NCBI RefSeq assembly: GCF_001577835.2
Contig: NC_029542.1
Span: 749,861-813,860 of the forward strand
From: Coturnix japonica
Taxonomy: Eukaryota > Chordata > Aves > Galliformes > Phasianidae
DNA length: 64,000 bases
Direction: 5' to 3'
The translations under genes and the position numbers were made by a program. Below the pieces are notes generated by a model. That model saw only the letters and a program-made list of their open reading frames with translations. It had not been told where the DNA came from and did not search any database. This document shows, one piece after another, positions 49,440 through 64,000 of the stretch (positions are counted from its first letter, which is position 1; every line of letters begins with the position of its first letter).

Positions 49440-50070
49440 ATCTGACATGGGGCCACGTCCTATATAGGGCTATGTCCAATATGGGGCCATGCTCTATATG
49501 GGACCACGGCTCTATATGGGACCATGGTTCTATATGGGACCACGGCTCTATATGGGACCATGGTTCTATATGGGACCACGGCTCTATATGGAGCCATGTC
49601 CTATATGGGGCTATGTCCAATATGGGACCATGTCCTGTTATGGGGCCATGTCCTATGTGGGGCCACGCCCTGTTATGGGGCCATGTCCTTTATAGGGCCA
49701 TGTTCTGTTATAGGGTCATGTCCTGTTATGGGGCTACATCCTATATGGGGCCATGTCCTGTTATGGGGCTGCATCCCATATGGGGCCATGTTCTGTTATG
49801 GGACCCACGTCCTATATGGGGCTATGTCCTATTATGGGGCCCATGCTCTCACATGGGGCCAGGTCCTGTTATGGGGCCATGTCCTATATGGGGCCACATC
49901 CTGTTATGGGGCCCATGCTCTCCCATGGGGCCAACATCCCATCACGGGGCCGTGTCTGCCCACATGCTGCCATGCAGAAAGATCCTCTCGCGGGGCCAAG
50001 TTCTGCCTTGGGGACAAATCCCATCACGGAGCCACCTCCTCCATGGGGCCATGTCCCACCATGGGGCCAC
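49440..50070. repeat. 17-18-bp minisatellite between KIF18B and C1QL1
   Basis: About 35 units of the type TCTATATGGGACCACGGC or CCTGTTATGGGGCCATGT occur in tandem. The early units step by exactly 18 bases, so a plus-strand frame remains open through the array. The array ends about 320 bases short of the C1QL1 stop codon, so it could overlap the C1QL1 3' UTR. Confidence 0.92.
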
Positions 50071-50388
50071 ATCATCCCGACGCAGGGACAAATACAGCAC
50101 ACAGGGGGAGGTCACAGCTCTGCTTTACCATGGAGTCACCCGGGGCCGGGCAGCTCCCCCGGCGCGAGGCACCGCATCCAGACCCACATCAAGTGGGTCA
50201 CAGCCAGGGGAACGCCCCTCTGCTCCCCCCGCCCCGAATTAGCAGCAATGGGGTGAGCGGGTGATGGGGAAGGGGGCTGCTGGGCCCCACAGCCGGCCAT
50301 AGGGCTGCACATGGGGATGCTGTGGGGCTGGGTGGGCATGGAGCGATGCCATGGGGCGATGCCATGATGTGATGCCGTGGGTCCAGGC

Positions 50389-54692
<4,304 letters not shown>

Positions 54693-55904
54693 TCAGCAGC
54701 TCCGGCAGCCCCTGACCCACATGTCCCACATGTGCCCCCCATGTATCACCCGCTGGGACGAGGGGCGGCTCAGCCCAAAGCACCGCAACCCGTGACACGT
54801 GGGGACGGTGCTCACAGCCCACGGGGAGACGCGTGTCACACGGAGACACGCGGTTGGACAGCAAGGGGACACACGGGGATACATCACACACCGAGGGGAC
54901 AGACGGCAGCACCAACATCAGAACCCGCCCCACTGAGCGCCCCACAGCCCCACAGGACACCCCGATGGACACAGCGCCCCGTTGTCCCATCAATGGGGAC
55001 AGGGCTGTACCTACACCCCAAAGCAGCCCGTGGGGCCGCAGTGCCACGCTGCCCCAACGCGGCCACCATCACCCCACGGCCCCAACGCCGCCCCATCACC
55101 TCGACCCCCCCCCAGCCCCACACCGGGGCGGCCGCTGCTGGTGGGAGCTGAGCGCCCCGTCCCCATTAATGCCACACACACACACAGACACACATACAAA
55201 CACAAACACACACGGCCGCGACGGTGACGGCGAGGACGCAGCCCCCTGGCACACCCAGCTCCGCGCCCGGGGCTTCGGTGGCCGCGTTCCGCCGCGTGTC
55301 ACCCCGCGTTGTGCAGCCGAGCACCGGGGGCTGCGGGGCCGAGCGGCCGCTTGTCACAGCCGGCATCGAGACGCGATGGGAACTGACAGCCCCCGCGGGC
55401 GGCGCGGCCGAATCGCAATGGGGACACGGGGAGCGGTGACACCCATCGGAGTGACACCACGGCCCCGGGACACGCAGCCGTGCCGTTGGCTGTGGGGGGT
55501 TTGGGGGCTTTCAGAGCATTTTGGGGTCGGGGTGCAGCCCCTGCGCTGTCCCCGCGTCCCCACGAGCGGTCACCACGAGGAGAACTGCGCCGCGCCGCCG
55601 CTTCCCCGCTCCTTTCTCCTTCCCTCCCTCTCCCTTTTCCTTTTCTTTTCTTTTTTAATGAGCTCCTAAAAATACGCCTCGGCGAGGCCACGGGCTCCGT
55701 GAGTCACCCTCCGGCGCAGCGCTCCCACGGGTGGCAGCGAGCTGTGCACGGGGATGGGGACTGGGGTGGTGCGGCCACGGAGGGGCCCCGTTGGACACCC
55801 CCGGATTGAATCACAGCACCCGCCTCGTGCAGAGGGATAATGGGACTCTGCTGTGTGCAGACAACGCGTGCTGATGTCACTTTGTCCCCGGAGCAGGGCC
55901 ACCA

Positions 55905-56470
55905 CTACAGGCCAACCCACCACCCCATAGTATGGCCACCACCCCAAACCACTGCATCTCCACGGCACAGTCACCACCCCAAAGCAGCACGTCCCCATGG
56001 CGCAGCCATCACCCCCAAAACATCACATCCTCATGGCACAGCCACCATCCCAATCCATCCTGTCCCTACAGGCACAGACACCATGTCCCTACAGGCACAG
56101 CCACCACCCCAAGCCAAACTGTCCCTATTGGCATGGATACCACCCCGAACCATTGCATTTCCATGGCTCAGCCACCACCCCAGGCCACCATGTCCCCATG
56201 GCATGGCCACCACCCCAAAACATCATGTCCCTATTGGCACAGACCCAGGCTACCACATCCCTATGGCGTAGCCACCAGCCCAAACTACCTCATCCCTATT
56301 GACATGGCCATGGACCCAAATCAATTCATCTCCAGGGCACAGCCACCACCTCATACAACCATGTACCTACCAGCATGGCCACCACCCCAAACAACCCCAT
56401 CCCGTAGCAAACCCACCACCCCAAAGTGCCGCGTTCCCATGGTGCCAGCACCAGGAGCATCACCCCACAC
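55905..56470. repeat. ~35-42-bp minisatellite (ATGGCACAGCCACCACCCCA)
   Basis: About 14 units of the type ATGGCACAGCCACCACCCCA followed by an AACCATCATGTCCC-like stretch occur in tandem, with variable length. A clear adjacent pair steps by 35 bases. Confidence 0.85.
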
Positions 56471-56748
56471 ATACAGCACCGTGCGAGTGGGGACAACATC
56501 CTGAGTAGTCCAAGAAGAGACCCCAGGGGGATCCCTGTCCCCATCCCCTGCTCGTGGGCCATCGCAGCCCCTCAGCCAAGCAAGCAAAGCCCCATTAGCA
56601 GCTGAAGGATGGGGAAGGACAAAGCTGAGAGGCAGCATCTCCTCGTGCCGCGCGCCTGCCGCTCTCTGCAAAGGTTAAGCAAACAGCAGCTCTCACAGAA
56701 TCGATGCGCAGCCGAGCCCGCGGCTGTTTGCTCTGCAGAGCGAGGCGG

Positions 56749-57183
56749 AGGTGGGCGGCCGGGGGGCGCGGAGGGGCCACGGTGGTGTGGGGCACAATCA
56801 ATGCTTGTGGGGCACGGGGATGGTGCGGGGGCACGGGGCCGGCCATGGCCCTGCTGCCGGCTTGGAGCTCGTTAGGGAGGATTTGGGGTTTGGGGAAGAC
56901 AGAGAGCAGGCGGTGGCTGGGCTGTGGGATGGGGTCGGAGCTGCTCCGTGCCTCAGTTTCCCCTCCACAAGTGTGGAGGTGCACATCTGTGTGGGGATGC
57001 ATGTGCACATGTGGGTGTGTGTGGGTGCAGGTACCTGTGTGCATGAATGAGCTCACGTGCACACAGCTGTGCAATGCCCATGTGCTCAACGAGGTGAGTG
57101 TGCAATCAATGGGCTGCAAAAGCTCCTGTGTGGGGCCTCCTCTGCTGCTGCCTGCTGCCCTGGGGGCACCCACCCCCCCACAA
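56749..57183 (+). repeat. Copy B of the ~430-bp unclassified dispersed repeat
   Basis: The block matches 23463-23890 in the same orientation. The central part (CTCCGTGCCTCAGTTTCCCC onward) is almost identical. It keeps the hairpin CCTCCACAAGTGTGGAGG and the CAATCAATGGGCTGCAAAAG segment. The left third is more diverged, with small insertions. It is followed by CCAT-type microsatellite DNA. Confidence 0.85.
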
Positions 57184-57234
57184 ACCCATCCGTTATCCAT
57201 TCAGATGGCCACCATTCCTTCCTCCCTTACCCCC

Positions 57235-57665
57235 TTCCTTCCATCCGTTCATCCATCTATACATCCTTCCACTTATGCACACTTCCCTCTATCTCTACCT
57301 GCATCCACCCATGCACACAATTGTATTCATCTTCACAGCCATCTATAAACACATCCACCCACCCACGCATCCATGCATCAATTTAACCCCATATTGTTAG
57401 CATGTCCGTCCGTCCGTCCGTCCGTCCATCCATCTATCCATCCATCCATCCATCCATCCATTCATCCATCCATCCATCCTTCCACACATCTATACATCCA
57501 TGCATGATTGCATCTATCCCCATTTCCATGCATGCATGCACTCATTTGTCCATACTCCCACCCATCCCTCCACCCCTCCATTCATCCCCCCATTCATCTT
57601 TCCATCCATCAATCCTTCCATCCATTCTTTCATACCTTAATCTCTCCATCCATCCCTCCAGACCT
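57235..57665. repeat. CCAT/CCGT tetranucleotide microsatellite
   Basis: The core at 57402-57480 is GTCC and ATCC repeated with few breaks. Degenerate CATCCATC-type units spread to both sides. Confidence 0.9.
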
Positions 57666-57949
57666 GCAGCCCCTCCAGTGCTGAGAAATGGCACCGTGAC
57701 CCCTCCATTGGGCAGCAGAGCTGATTAAATGAAGGTGTTAATGAGGAGTTTTCCAGTCGAGCGATGATGTGCTGTAGTGTCTGGGCACTGTGACAGCAAC
57801 ATGGAGCTGGAGAGAAAGAAACAGAAGGGGAAACTGAGGCACAGTTCCAGCACAGCACTCCCTTATCCCTGCTAAGCACCTTGACCACGGTCCCAGCCAC
57901 CATACACCCACTGAGGTCAGACACCCCACTGGCTCTTTGGTTGCCTGCT

Positions 57950-58145
57950 TGGCTAGAGTTGGCCAAGGTGGCTGGTGGGACTGGCTGGTTGGGTAGTTGG
58001 GTGGGCCAGCTGGCAGGGGGCTGGTTGGTCAACTAGCTGGTTGGCTGGTGGGTGGTTAGGTGCTGTGCTGGTTAGCTGTCTGGTTGACTTGATGGCCAGC
58101 AGGCTGGCTGCTTGGCTCACTGGCCAGTTGGCCATCAGGCTTTAT
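57950..58145. repeat. Degenerate CTGG/TTGG-rich repeat
   Basis: GGCTGGTTGG-like units are repeated with much drift over about 200 bases (for example CTAGCTGGTTGGCTGGTGGG). Confidence 0.7.
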
Positions 58146-58559
58146 GGCTAGGCGGATGACTCAGGGAGCTAGCTGGCCAGCTGAGCCAACCCTCATACCC
58201 AGCCCAGTGCTGGGCAGTGCCCCCCATCCTATGGGGTGACCCCGGCACAGCTTTGGGGTGAGGCTGGAGCAGTACATCCCCCAATCTCATCCCCATTGCA
58301 CGGCCGCTCATTACAGAGGCTGTGGGCACAGCAGGGCCACCACTCTCCCACCGCTTGGCAATTAAGGGCTGCCAACACCGATACTTAATTAGAGCCTGGC
58401 TGATCAAGACAGCCGGTGACTGATGGAAAATCACTGCTTGCCTGGCAGCGGGGGACAGGGACGAGGCGGGCGGATGGGACCAGCTCAGGGACCACAGGGA
58501 CAGGTTCCCCAGTGCATTGGGGACCATGGGGATGCATCCCCCAGTGGGTTGGGGACGGT

Positions 58560-58990
58560 GCAGTGACAGGGTGACAGCCCATAGGATGCACAGGGGAGTG
58601 TCCGTGGCACTGTGCAGTGACACTGCGTGCCACCCCACGGGCCGTGCAGTGACAGCAATGCTGGGTGACACCCGCAGGCCACGCGCTGACGGCGACGCTG
58701 TGCGATGCGCCGCGGGACAGCAGTGATGTGACGCTGGGTGACACCCGTGGGCCATGCAGTGACATGGCACTGTGTGACACCCCATGCGCCAGGCAGTGAC
58801 GGTGACTCTGTGTGACAACCCACGGGAGCTGCAGTGACACTGTGTGGCACCCCATGGCCAGGCAGTGACAGTGACACCCCCTGCACCGCGCGCTGACAGT
58901 GACGCCATGTGACACCCACGGAGCGGTGACGCTGCAGGGCTGGGCTGCAGCGCTGTGCCACGCGTGCAGGACCGTGTGGCAATGGTGACA
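58560..58990. repeat. GTGACAC-type minisatellite, ~32-45 bp
   Basis: Units of the type GCAGTGACACTGTGTGACAC, then CCCACGGGCC, occur about ten times with variable length. Confidence 0.85.
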
Positions 58991-60234
58991 CTGTGCAGTG
59001 CTGCAGGGACCATGCAGTGACAGCAACTGTGACACACTCAGCCCCCTCCTCCTGTCCCCAAGGGCCCCCCCTGGTGCTGGGTCCCAGCCCGGGGACAAAG
59101 GGACACTGCACCATCCCCACAGCCTGAGTGCCCCCATGGACCCACGCTGGGTGGCAGCCACCGGTGTCACAAGCACAAAGGTCTCAGTCAGGCCTCTCGC
59201 CCCCGGATGGATGCGCATTGCCCTTCGGGTTCCCTCCAGAGCCATCGATTGAGCTGTCGATGGCACAGAGCGGAGCCATTTGTCACCGGTGGGGACAGCC
59301 GCTGAGTGCAGGGTGCCCTGAAAGGGTCAGGGATGTGGCCGTGAGGTGTGTCCCCAGCTTGTCCCCAAGGCTGAGGGACATGGTGGCAGTGGGGGTGCAC
59401 AGTTGGGTACCATGGGGGATGTAGAACCCAATTCCAAAGCCATGCACTGCGCTCAGCATCCTCCCCACGGGTGCCAGCTGTGCAGCCAGGACACAAGGTG
59501 TGAGCCCACCTCAGCTGGGCACCTCACATCCCCATCCGCACTCTGGGCAGCGCTGTGCTCTCAGCCCCCTGAAATCAGCCCTCCCTCGGCCCTACTAAAC
59601 TCATTAGTGCCTGGGAAACGTCAGCGGGGCGGGAGCGGAGCGCCAAATGTGATTACTGTGCCAGCCTGACTCCCCCCGGCCTCATCGCAGCCCCATTTAT
59701 CGCGGAGGCACTGAGCCGGGAGGGAGGAACGCAATCAGTGCTTATCTCTGGCTTAGCCTGTCCTGCTCCAGCCCTGATTTATGGCTTGCTGGGAGGGACT
59801 CCCGGCCCCGACATCACCACTGCAATTAAAGGCACATTAAAAAGCAGGAGAGGGGCATGACGGAGGGTTATTGCTTGTGCTGGGATGCTCAGACTAAGCA
59901 GCCCAGGGTTGGGACCCGCAGGTCCCTACAGCCACATCAAACATGGGACCCAGACACCCCACTGCACCGAGTGCTCAGGAGCCCAGAGCTGAGAGCAGAG
60001 CTCAGGGCCAGGGCTGAGCCACAGCCCTGCAGGAACTGAGGCTGCAGAGCTCCTGGGACTGGGACCGAGCTCTGCATCAGGAACGCATGAGTGTGCTGAT
60101 AAGCTTTGCTTGCACACAATGAACTTTACAGAGCGCAGCCGTGCCCCAGCATAGGAACAGCCTGAGAGAAGGAAAAGAGCAGCGCTGCAGCCCGGAAACC
60201 TCAGAGCCATGGGGAACTGTCTGCTGGGCAGTGC

Positions 60235-60240
60235 TTTATT
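60235..60240 (-). terminator. DCAKD poly(A) signal
   Basis: TTTATT on the plus strand is AATAAA on the minus strand, about 0.69 kb beyond the DCAKD stop codon. Confidence 0.7.
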
Positions 60241-60923
60241 AAAACAAACGCCAAGAGCCAGCACCCGCCTCGCCCAGGCTCATGCTTTCCCCTTTCCATG
60301 GGGCAGCCCCCAGGTCTCAGCCCCCCTGGGGGTGCATCATCCCCCTTTGGAAGTTAATGCTCACGGGGTTGTTTAGGCAGCAGAAACACAGGGTAGAGGG
60401 GCTGTGAGCAGCCAGCTGTACATCCAGCCCTTGGGAATGACGTGCTGCTTGTTCCCAACCACAGGTTTAAGGTGAAAGAAGGGGAAATCCCATATCCAAT
60501 CCCAGGGGGTCAACCTGGGGACACCCAGCAGCAGGAACCAGACCTGAGAGCCCAACTATTCCCCTCATAAAGAGATTGCCATGGAAGAGACTGAAGTGCC
60601 TAAATTCACCACAGGTTGGAGTGCCACCATTCAGATCTCCATGGGGCTAAGAAGGACCTCATCCCCTCCGTGGGACCTTTCCCACCCCACAGATGGGCAC
60701 CAGACCCTGAGCAGAAAGTTAAAGAACACAGATGGGAGACGGGGCCAGAAAACTCACATTCACCTTGGGAAGTCAGTAGGAGAAACCTCACCCCACTGTC
60801 TGCATTCAGCTGGCAAAGCTCATTAAAACAGATGGCCTTTCAGTGCCCTTTTCAAACCTGGAAATCCAGGCCTTTGGAAAACAACCGAGAGGAGAAAAAA
60901 AAAAAACACCCTAAAAAGGTGAA

Positions 60924-63089
60924 TTAAGAGATGAAATGCTGGAGGAGGATGTACAGCAACCCTCCAAGTGCAGCCACGGCTGTTCCCACCACCAGGCGTG
61001 CCCAGAGGAAGTCCAGGGAGCCCTCCAGCCTCGCGTGCAGCCTCAGCACCTGCTGGCGTGTGCTCTCGCGGTCGCCGGAGTTGTCGATGATATGAGCAGC
61101 CATCCTGCGCTTCTCATCCAGAGGCAGCTGCGAGGCGATGCGTGCTTCAGCCTCAGCCTGGGACAGCCCGTTCCTCTTCATCAGCCGTGCCAGCTGGGTC
61201 TGAGGGTCGCTGCGGGGCAGAGGTGGCACTGAGAGGAGTACGGAGGGATGCGGAGGTTGTCCCAGCGCTTGCGGCTCACACGGCACTTACCAGTAAACCA
61301 GGACGGTGTGCTTCATGAACTTGGTCAATCTCTTGGTCTCGAAGAGCAGGGGGATGTCGAGGATCACGTAGCGGTAGCCTGCAGGAATGACAACACCCCC
61401 AAAAGGAAGAGCATTACACGGACTCCCAGCAGCCTCACACGTGCACGGCAGCTGCTCCTGCAAAACTCTGCAGCTCTGTGAGTGCAGCTGCTCCGAGAGA
61501 AGAGCAGCCCTCCTCCCTCTCAGACAGAGGAAATGGTTTCATTCCAAGTTTCTGCAGGGGAGAAAAAAATAAAAGCCAACACAACCCCCAAACCCTAACC
61601 TGGATGATCTCAGACCAAAGGTGAAGCTGCAGAAATATAATGAGGAGATGAAACAAGAAGCTCAAATGGAAGTGGCAGCGCAGTGCTGGCAGGAGCAGCA
61701 GTCACACGTCGTCGCCGGCCTCTCCAGGGGAGCAGCGCCCACAGCAGAATTTGCTCTTCTCTCTTTCAGCTGTCCGAGGCTTTGCCAGGCTGCAGTCAGT
61801 TAAGCTGATGTTTCCCGGCTCATTTTCCAGCTTAGTTTTCTTCCCTTTCAGAAAGCTTTAGCAAAGCAGTTCCACTTTCCCCAAAGAGAGCAAGGAGATC
61901 CTTGCAGACAGCTCTGCTGGTTTATGAACAAAGCCAGCGCTCCCCAACCAACCAGGCCATGGCAACTAAAGCCTGACAAAGGCACAATCCCCCAACAAAC
62001 CACCATTTTACCAGCATCTCTAGATAGAGATGCTTCTCACTGCCCTATGGCTTGATCAATAGAGCTTTCCTTACAAAGCAATCCTCAGAGACAGCATCCA
62101 GCTATCCCAAATCATTAAAACCTGACTAATGAGGACAAAGCAGCCTGCTGAACACACACTGCACTCTCGCCAAGGGGCAGGACAGGGTCTTCCTTCTGCC
62201 TCTGCAGCCTGGGTTCAGAACTCAGAGTGTTTTGGCTCCCAGCTCTCCTGCCTGTTGTTTCTCTTGCTTTCTGCTCCTTCCACCCCAAATCTTGGGGTCT
62301 CTGCACAGCCCTATTCAGCTGTCATGCAGCTCAGCTGTGATAAGCTCCACAAAACCAGACTGACTCTATTAAGACATCCTTCTGTCTACACGGAGACCTC
62401 CAAAACAGCTGGTGATCTTATCTGGCATTTGATTAGACCAAGTCTGACAGCTGTATTTGTTATATTTATCAGGGGGGAAAGCGGGACTTTGGAAAGCACA
62501 GCTGTCAGCCCATTTCTCACCTTATCGAGACTACAAGTGCTCTGCAGCTTTCATCGAAGCCCAGAGAGGCTGGGAGCGGGGAATAATATTTGGCCATTTC
62601 AGAAGGTATGACATTATCCAAAGAGCAATCTCCAAAGAGGCCTCACAATGCCTTTCTCAGGCCCTGCAAATGTACTTTAAACCACAGAAGAAGAATGCGA
62701 AGGGCAGCAGTGAAAGGCAGGAAGGGCAGTGATGAATACTCCAAACGCCAATGCTAAAGGCCACCAGTGGCGGAGCACAAAGGCCGTCACTCAGCGCTGG
62801 TTCTGCCCCCTTTCCCATCCCTTTCTCCACACTGACATGGAGAGCAGAGTGACTGGGGACAGCCAGCAGCTCCTGACGCCCTTACCTAGCACAAAGTACT
62901 TCAAGACTTGCTTCAGCATCTCCTTCTGGATCTCGGGGTGGGTGATGGAGTTCAGCAGCCGCCGTTTCTCCGGGTGGGAGAAGATGATGTTTCCCAGCGC
63001 CTCGCGATTGATCTCCCCACTCTCCAGGAGGATCTCGGGGCCGAAGTAATGCACGATCTGCTGATAGGCCTTCAGGCGGGGCTGCACCA
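60924..63089 (-). CDS. DCAKD: Dephospho-CoA kinase domain protein, last three coding exons (5' partial)
   Basis: The family resembles dephospho-CoA kinase (CoaE), which phosphorylates dephospho-CoA to CoA; the exact cellular role of DCAKD is less certain. The exons are 63089-62886, 61378-61291 and 61209-60924, in phase, giving about 192 residues of roughly 230. Recognisable stretches are [37 protein letters not shown] and [17 protein letters not shown], then the lid-like [16 protein letters not shown] and HIIDNSG. The C-terminus has one hydrophobic helix ([19 protein letters not shown]) that probably anchors it to a membrane. The first coding exon, with the P-loop (GLTGGIASGKS in human), is not in the window and should lie to the right. 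Confidence 0.94.
62330..62530. promoter_or_regulatory. GATA/E-box cluster in DCAKD intron
   Basis: Four GATA cores (62339-62344, 62417-62423, 62466-62470, 62522-62526) and four CAGCTG E-boxes (62332-62337, 62406-62411, 62448-62453, 62499-62504) fall within 200 bases. One pair is directly joined as CAGCTGTGATAAG. Such clusters are typical of blood or heart enhancers. Function is inferred from motifs only. Confidence 0.4.
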
Positions 63090-64000
63090 CTGATAACATT
63101 AAACAGCCAGAGGTCAGAGACAATCACACAGCACAGGCAGCTTTTGCATCAGCGATCGGCCTCAAATGAGGTTTGCTCATTAAATAACAGAGCTTGAGAG
63201 CGCATTTGCCTGCCAGCACGCGCCAGCAGACACCTGGTACCGGCGCTGCAGGCAGCGCTCTGCAAACTCTCAGCCCAAGGTCCCTCTGAGGGCTGACACC
63301 TGGGGATCGAAGCGCTTTGGGGACATTAATTCAGAGCCACGACCGCCTCAGACGTGCTGCACCATCGGCTCTGGCTGTCACAAAGGTGTTTTGCTGCTTT
63401 TAGCCTCAGCCACCAAATTCTTTGTGAGAATGAATGCGGCAACCGTCTCAGAGATCAATTCCCAGCAGGTATTTGGGGGGGACTCTGACGTTAAATGGGC
63501 ATCAAAAGCACCAACAGAAAGGATGAAATAATAAAACCGTAATTAAGATCAAGCTGAGGCTAGCCACAGAGAGTGGCAGACCAGATGTAATTTCCTCTCC
63601 GAAATCCAGGAACGTTGCCACAGGTTGTAACCATAGGCCAACCTAATAAAAGTCTTTAAGACCAATCTCTTTCTCCGTCGGAATTTCACGTTGAGGCCGT
63701 TTCGGGGTGGGTGAGATCCATACAGTGAGAGCACACACATAAAAAAGGAATTGGAGAAAAACGAAGCGATTGGTAGAAAACTGACATCAAGCATCCATAG
63801 TGTTTTCCTGTGGCCTACGAAGGCTCTGAGCACCTCCAGCAAATTTCCAGCACCTCCAGGGGAATTACAGTGCAATAAAACGTGAGAGCATCGCAGCTTC
63901 GAGTGGCTACACGGTAAGTTCTTCGACAAACAGAAAAGCACTTTGAAATGATACAGCCTGCACCGCTGCTCAGCTGCAGACCCAACGCCTGGATTGCTAA
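63090..64000 (-). other. DCAKD intron running off the window
   Basis: No exon of DCAKD or of its usual neighbour NMT1 was recognised. The sequence is not repetitive, and the N-terminal DCAKD exon was looked for without success. Confidence 0.6.

Noticed and set aside
49169-50242. A 357-codon open frame on the plus strand between KIF18B and C1QL1
   Set aside because: It stays open because an 18-bp tandem repeat is a multiple of three. The peptide is a YMGPxx-type repeat with no family resemblance.
63549-63941. A 130-codon minus-strand frame as the missing first exon of DCAKD
   Set aside because: It lacks the expected P-loop start (GLTGGIASGKS-like) and shows no resemblance to the kinase.

Overview
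The window is nuclear DNA of a bird, most likely a galliform (chicken or a close relative). The evidence is the near-identity of the connexin-45 protein to the chicken protein as I remember it, CR1-type LINE tails, GC-rich compact genes and many minisatellites, as on avian microchromosomes. The gene order GJC1 (-), EFTUD2 (-), CCDC103 (+), FAM187A (+), GFAP (-), KIF18B (-), C1QL1 (-), DCAKD (-) is that of human 17q21.31, which corresponds to chicken chromosome 27. HIGD1B, which sits between GJC1 and EFTUD2 in human, was not recognised here.

Layout: 79-1263 is the single coding exon of GJC1. Its long 5' intron and two candidate CpG-rich first exons (donors at 9746 and 11397) run to about 11.8 kb and hold a 20-bp and a 38-bp minisatellite. 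EFTUD2 fills 13.7-29.0 kb: 27 coding exons were placed by reading splice sites, and their lengths sum to exactly 972 codons plus stop. It shares a bidirectional promoter with CCDC103 (three coding exons, 29.5-32.9 kb). FAM187A (one coding exon, 34.17-35.42 kb) is convergent with GFAP (nine coding exons, 36.26-40.72 kb). KIF18B (15 coding exons) spans 42.0-49.3 kb and has a CCAAT/CHR cell-cycle promoter. C1QL1 (two coding exons) spans 50.4-54.3 kb. A repeat-rich intergenic stretch (54.6-60.2 kb) separates it from DCAKD, whose last three coding exons lie at 60.9-63.1 kb; its first coding exon is beyond the right edge.

The genes are unrelated in function: a gap junction, the U5 snRNP GTPase, a dynein-arm assembly factor, an Ig-type membrane protein, an astrocyte filament, a mitotic kinesin, a synaptic C1q protein and a CoA-kinase-like protein. 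They are a conserved syntenic block, not a pathway. The most unusual items are a CR1-tailed SINE-like element with two tRNA-like heads inside EFTUD2, a ~430-bp unclassified repeat present twice 33 kb apart, and a dense set of minisatellites, several with hairpin-forming units. No retrovirus-like element, CRISPR array, rRNA or intact tRNA gene was recognised.
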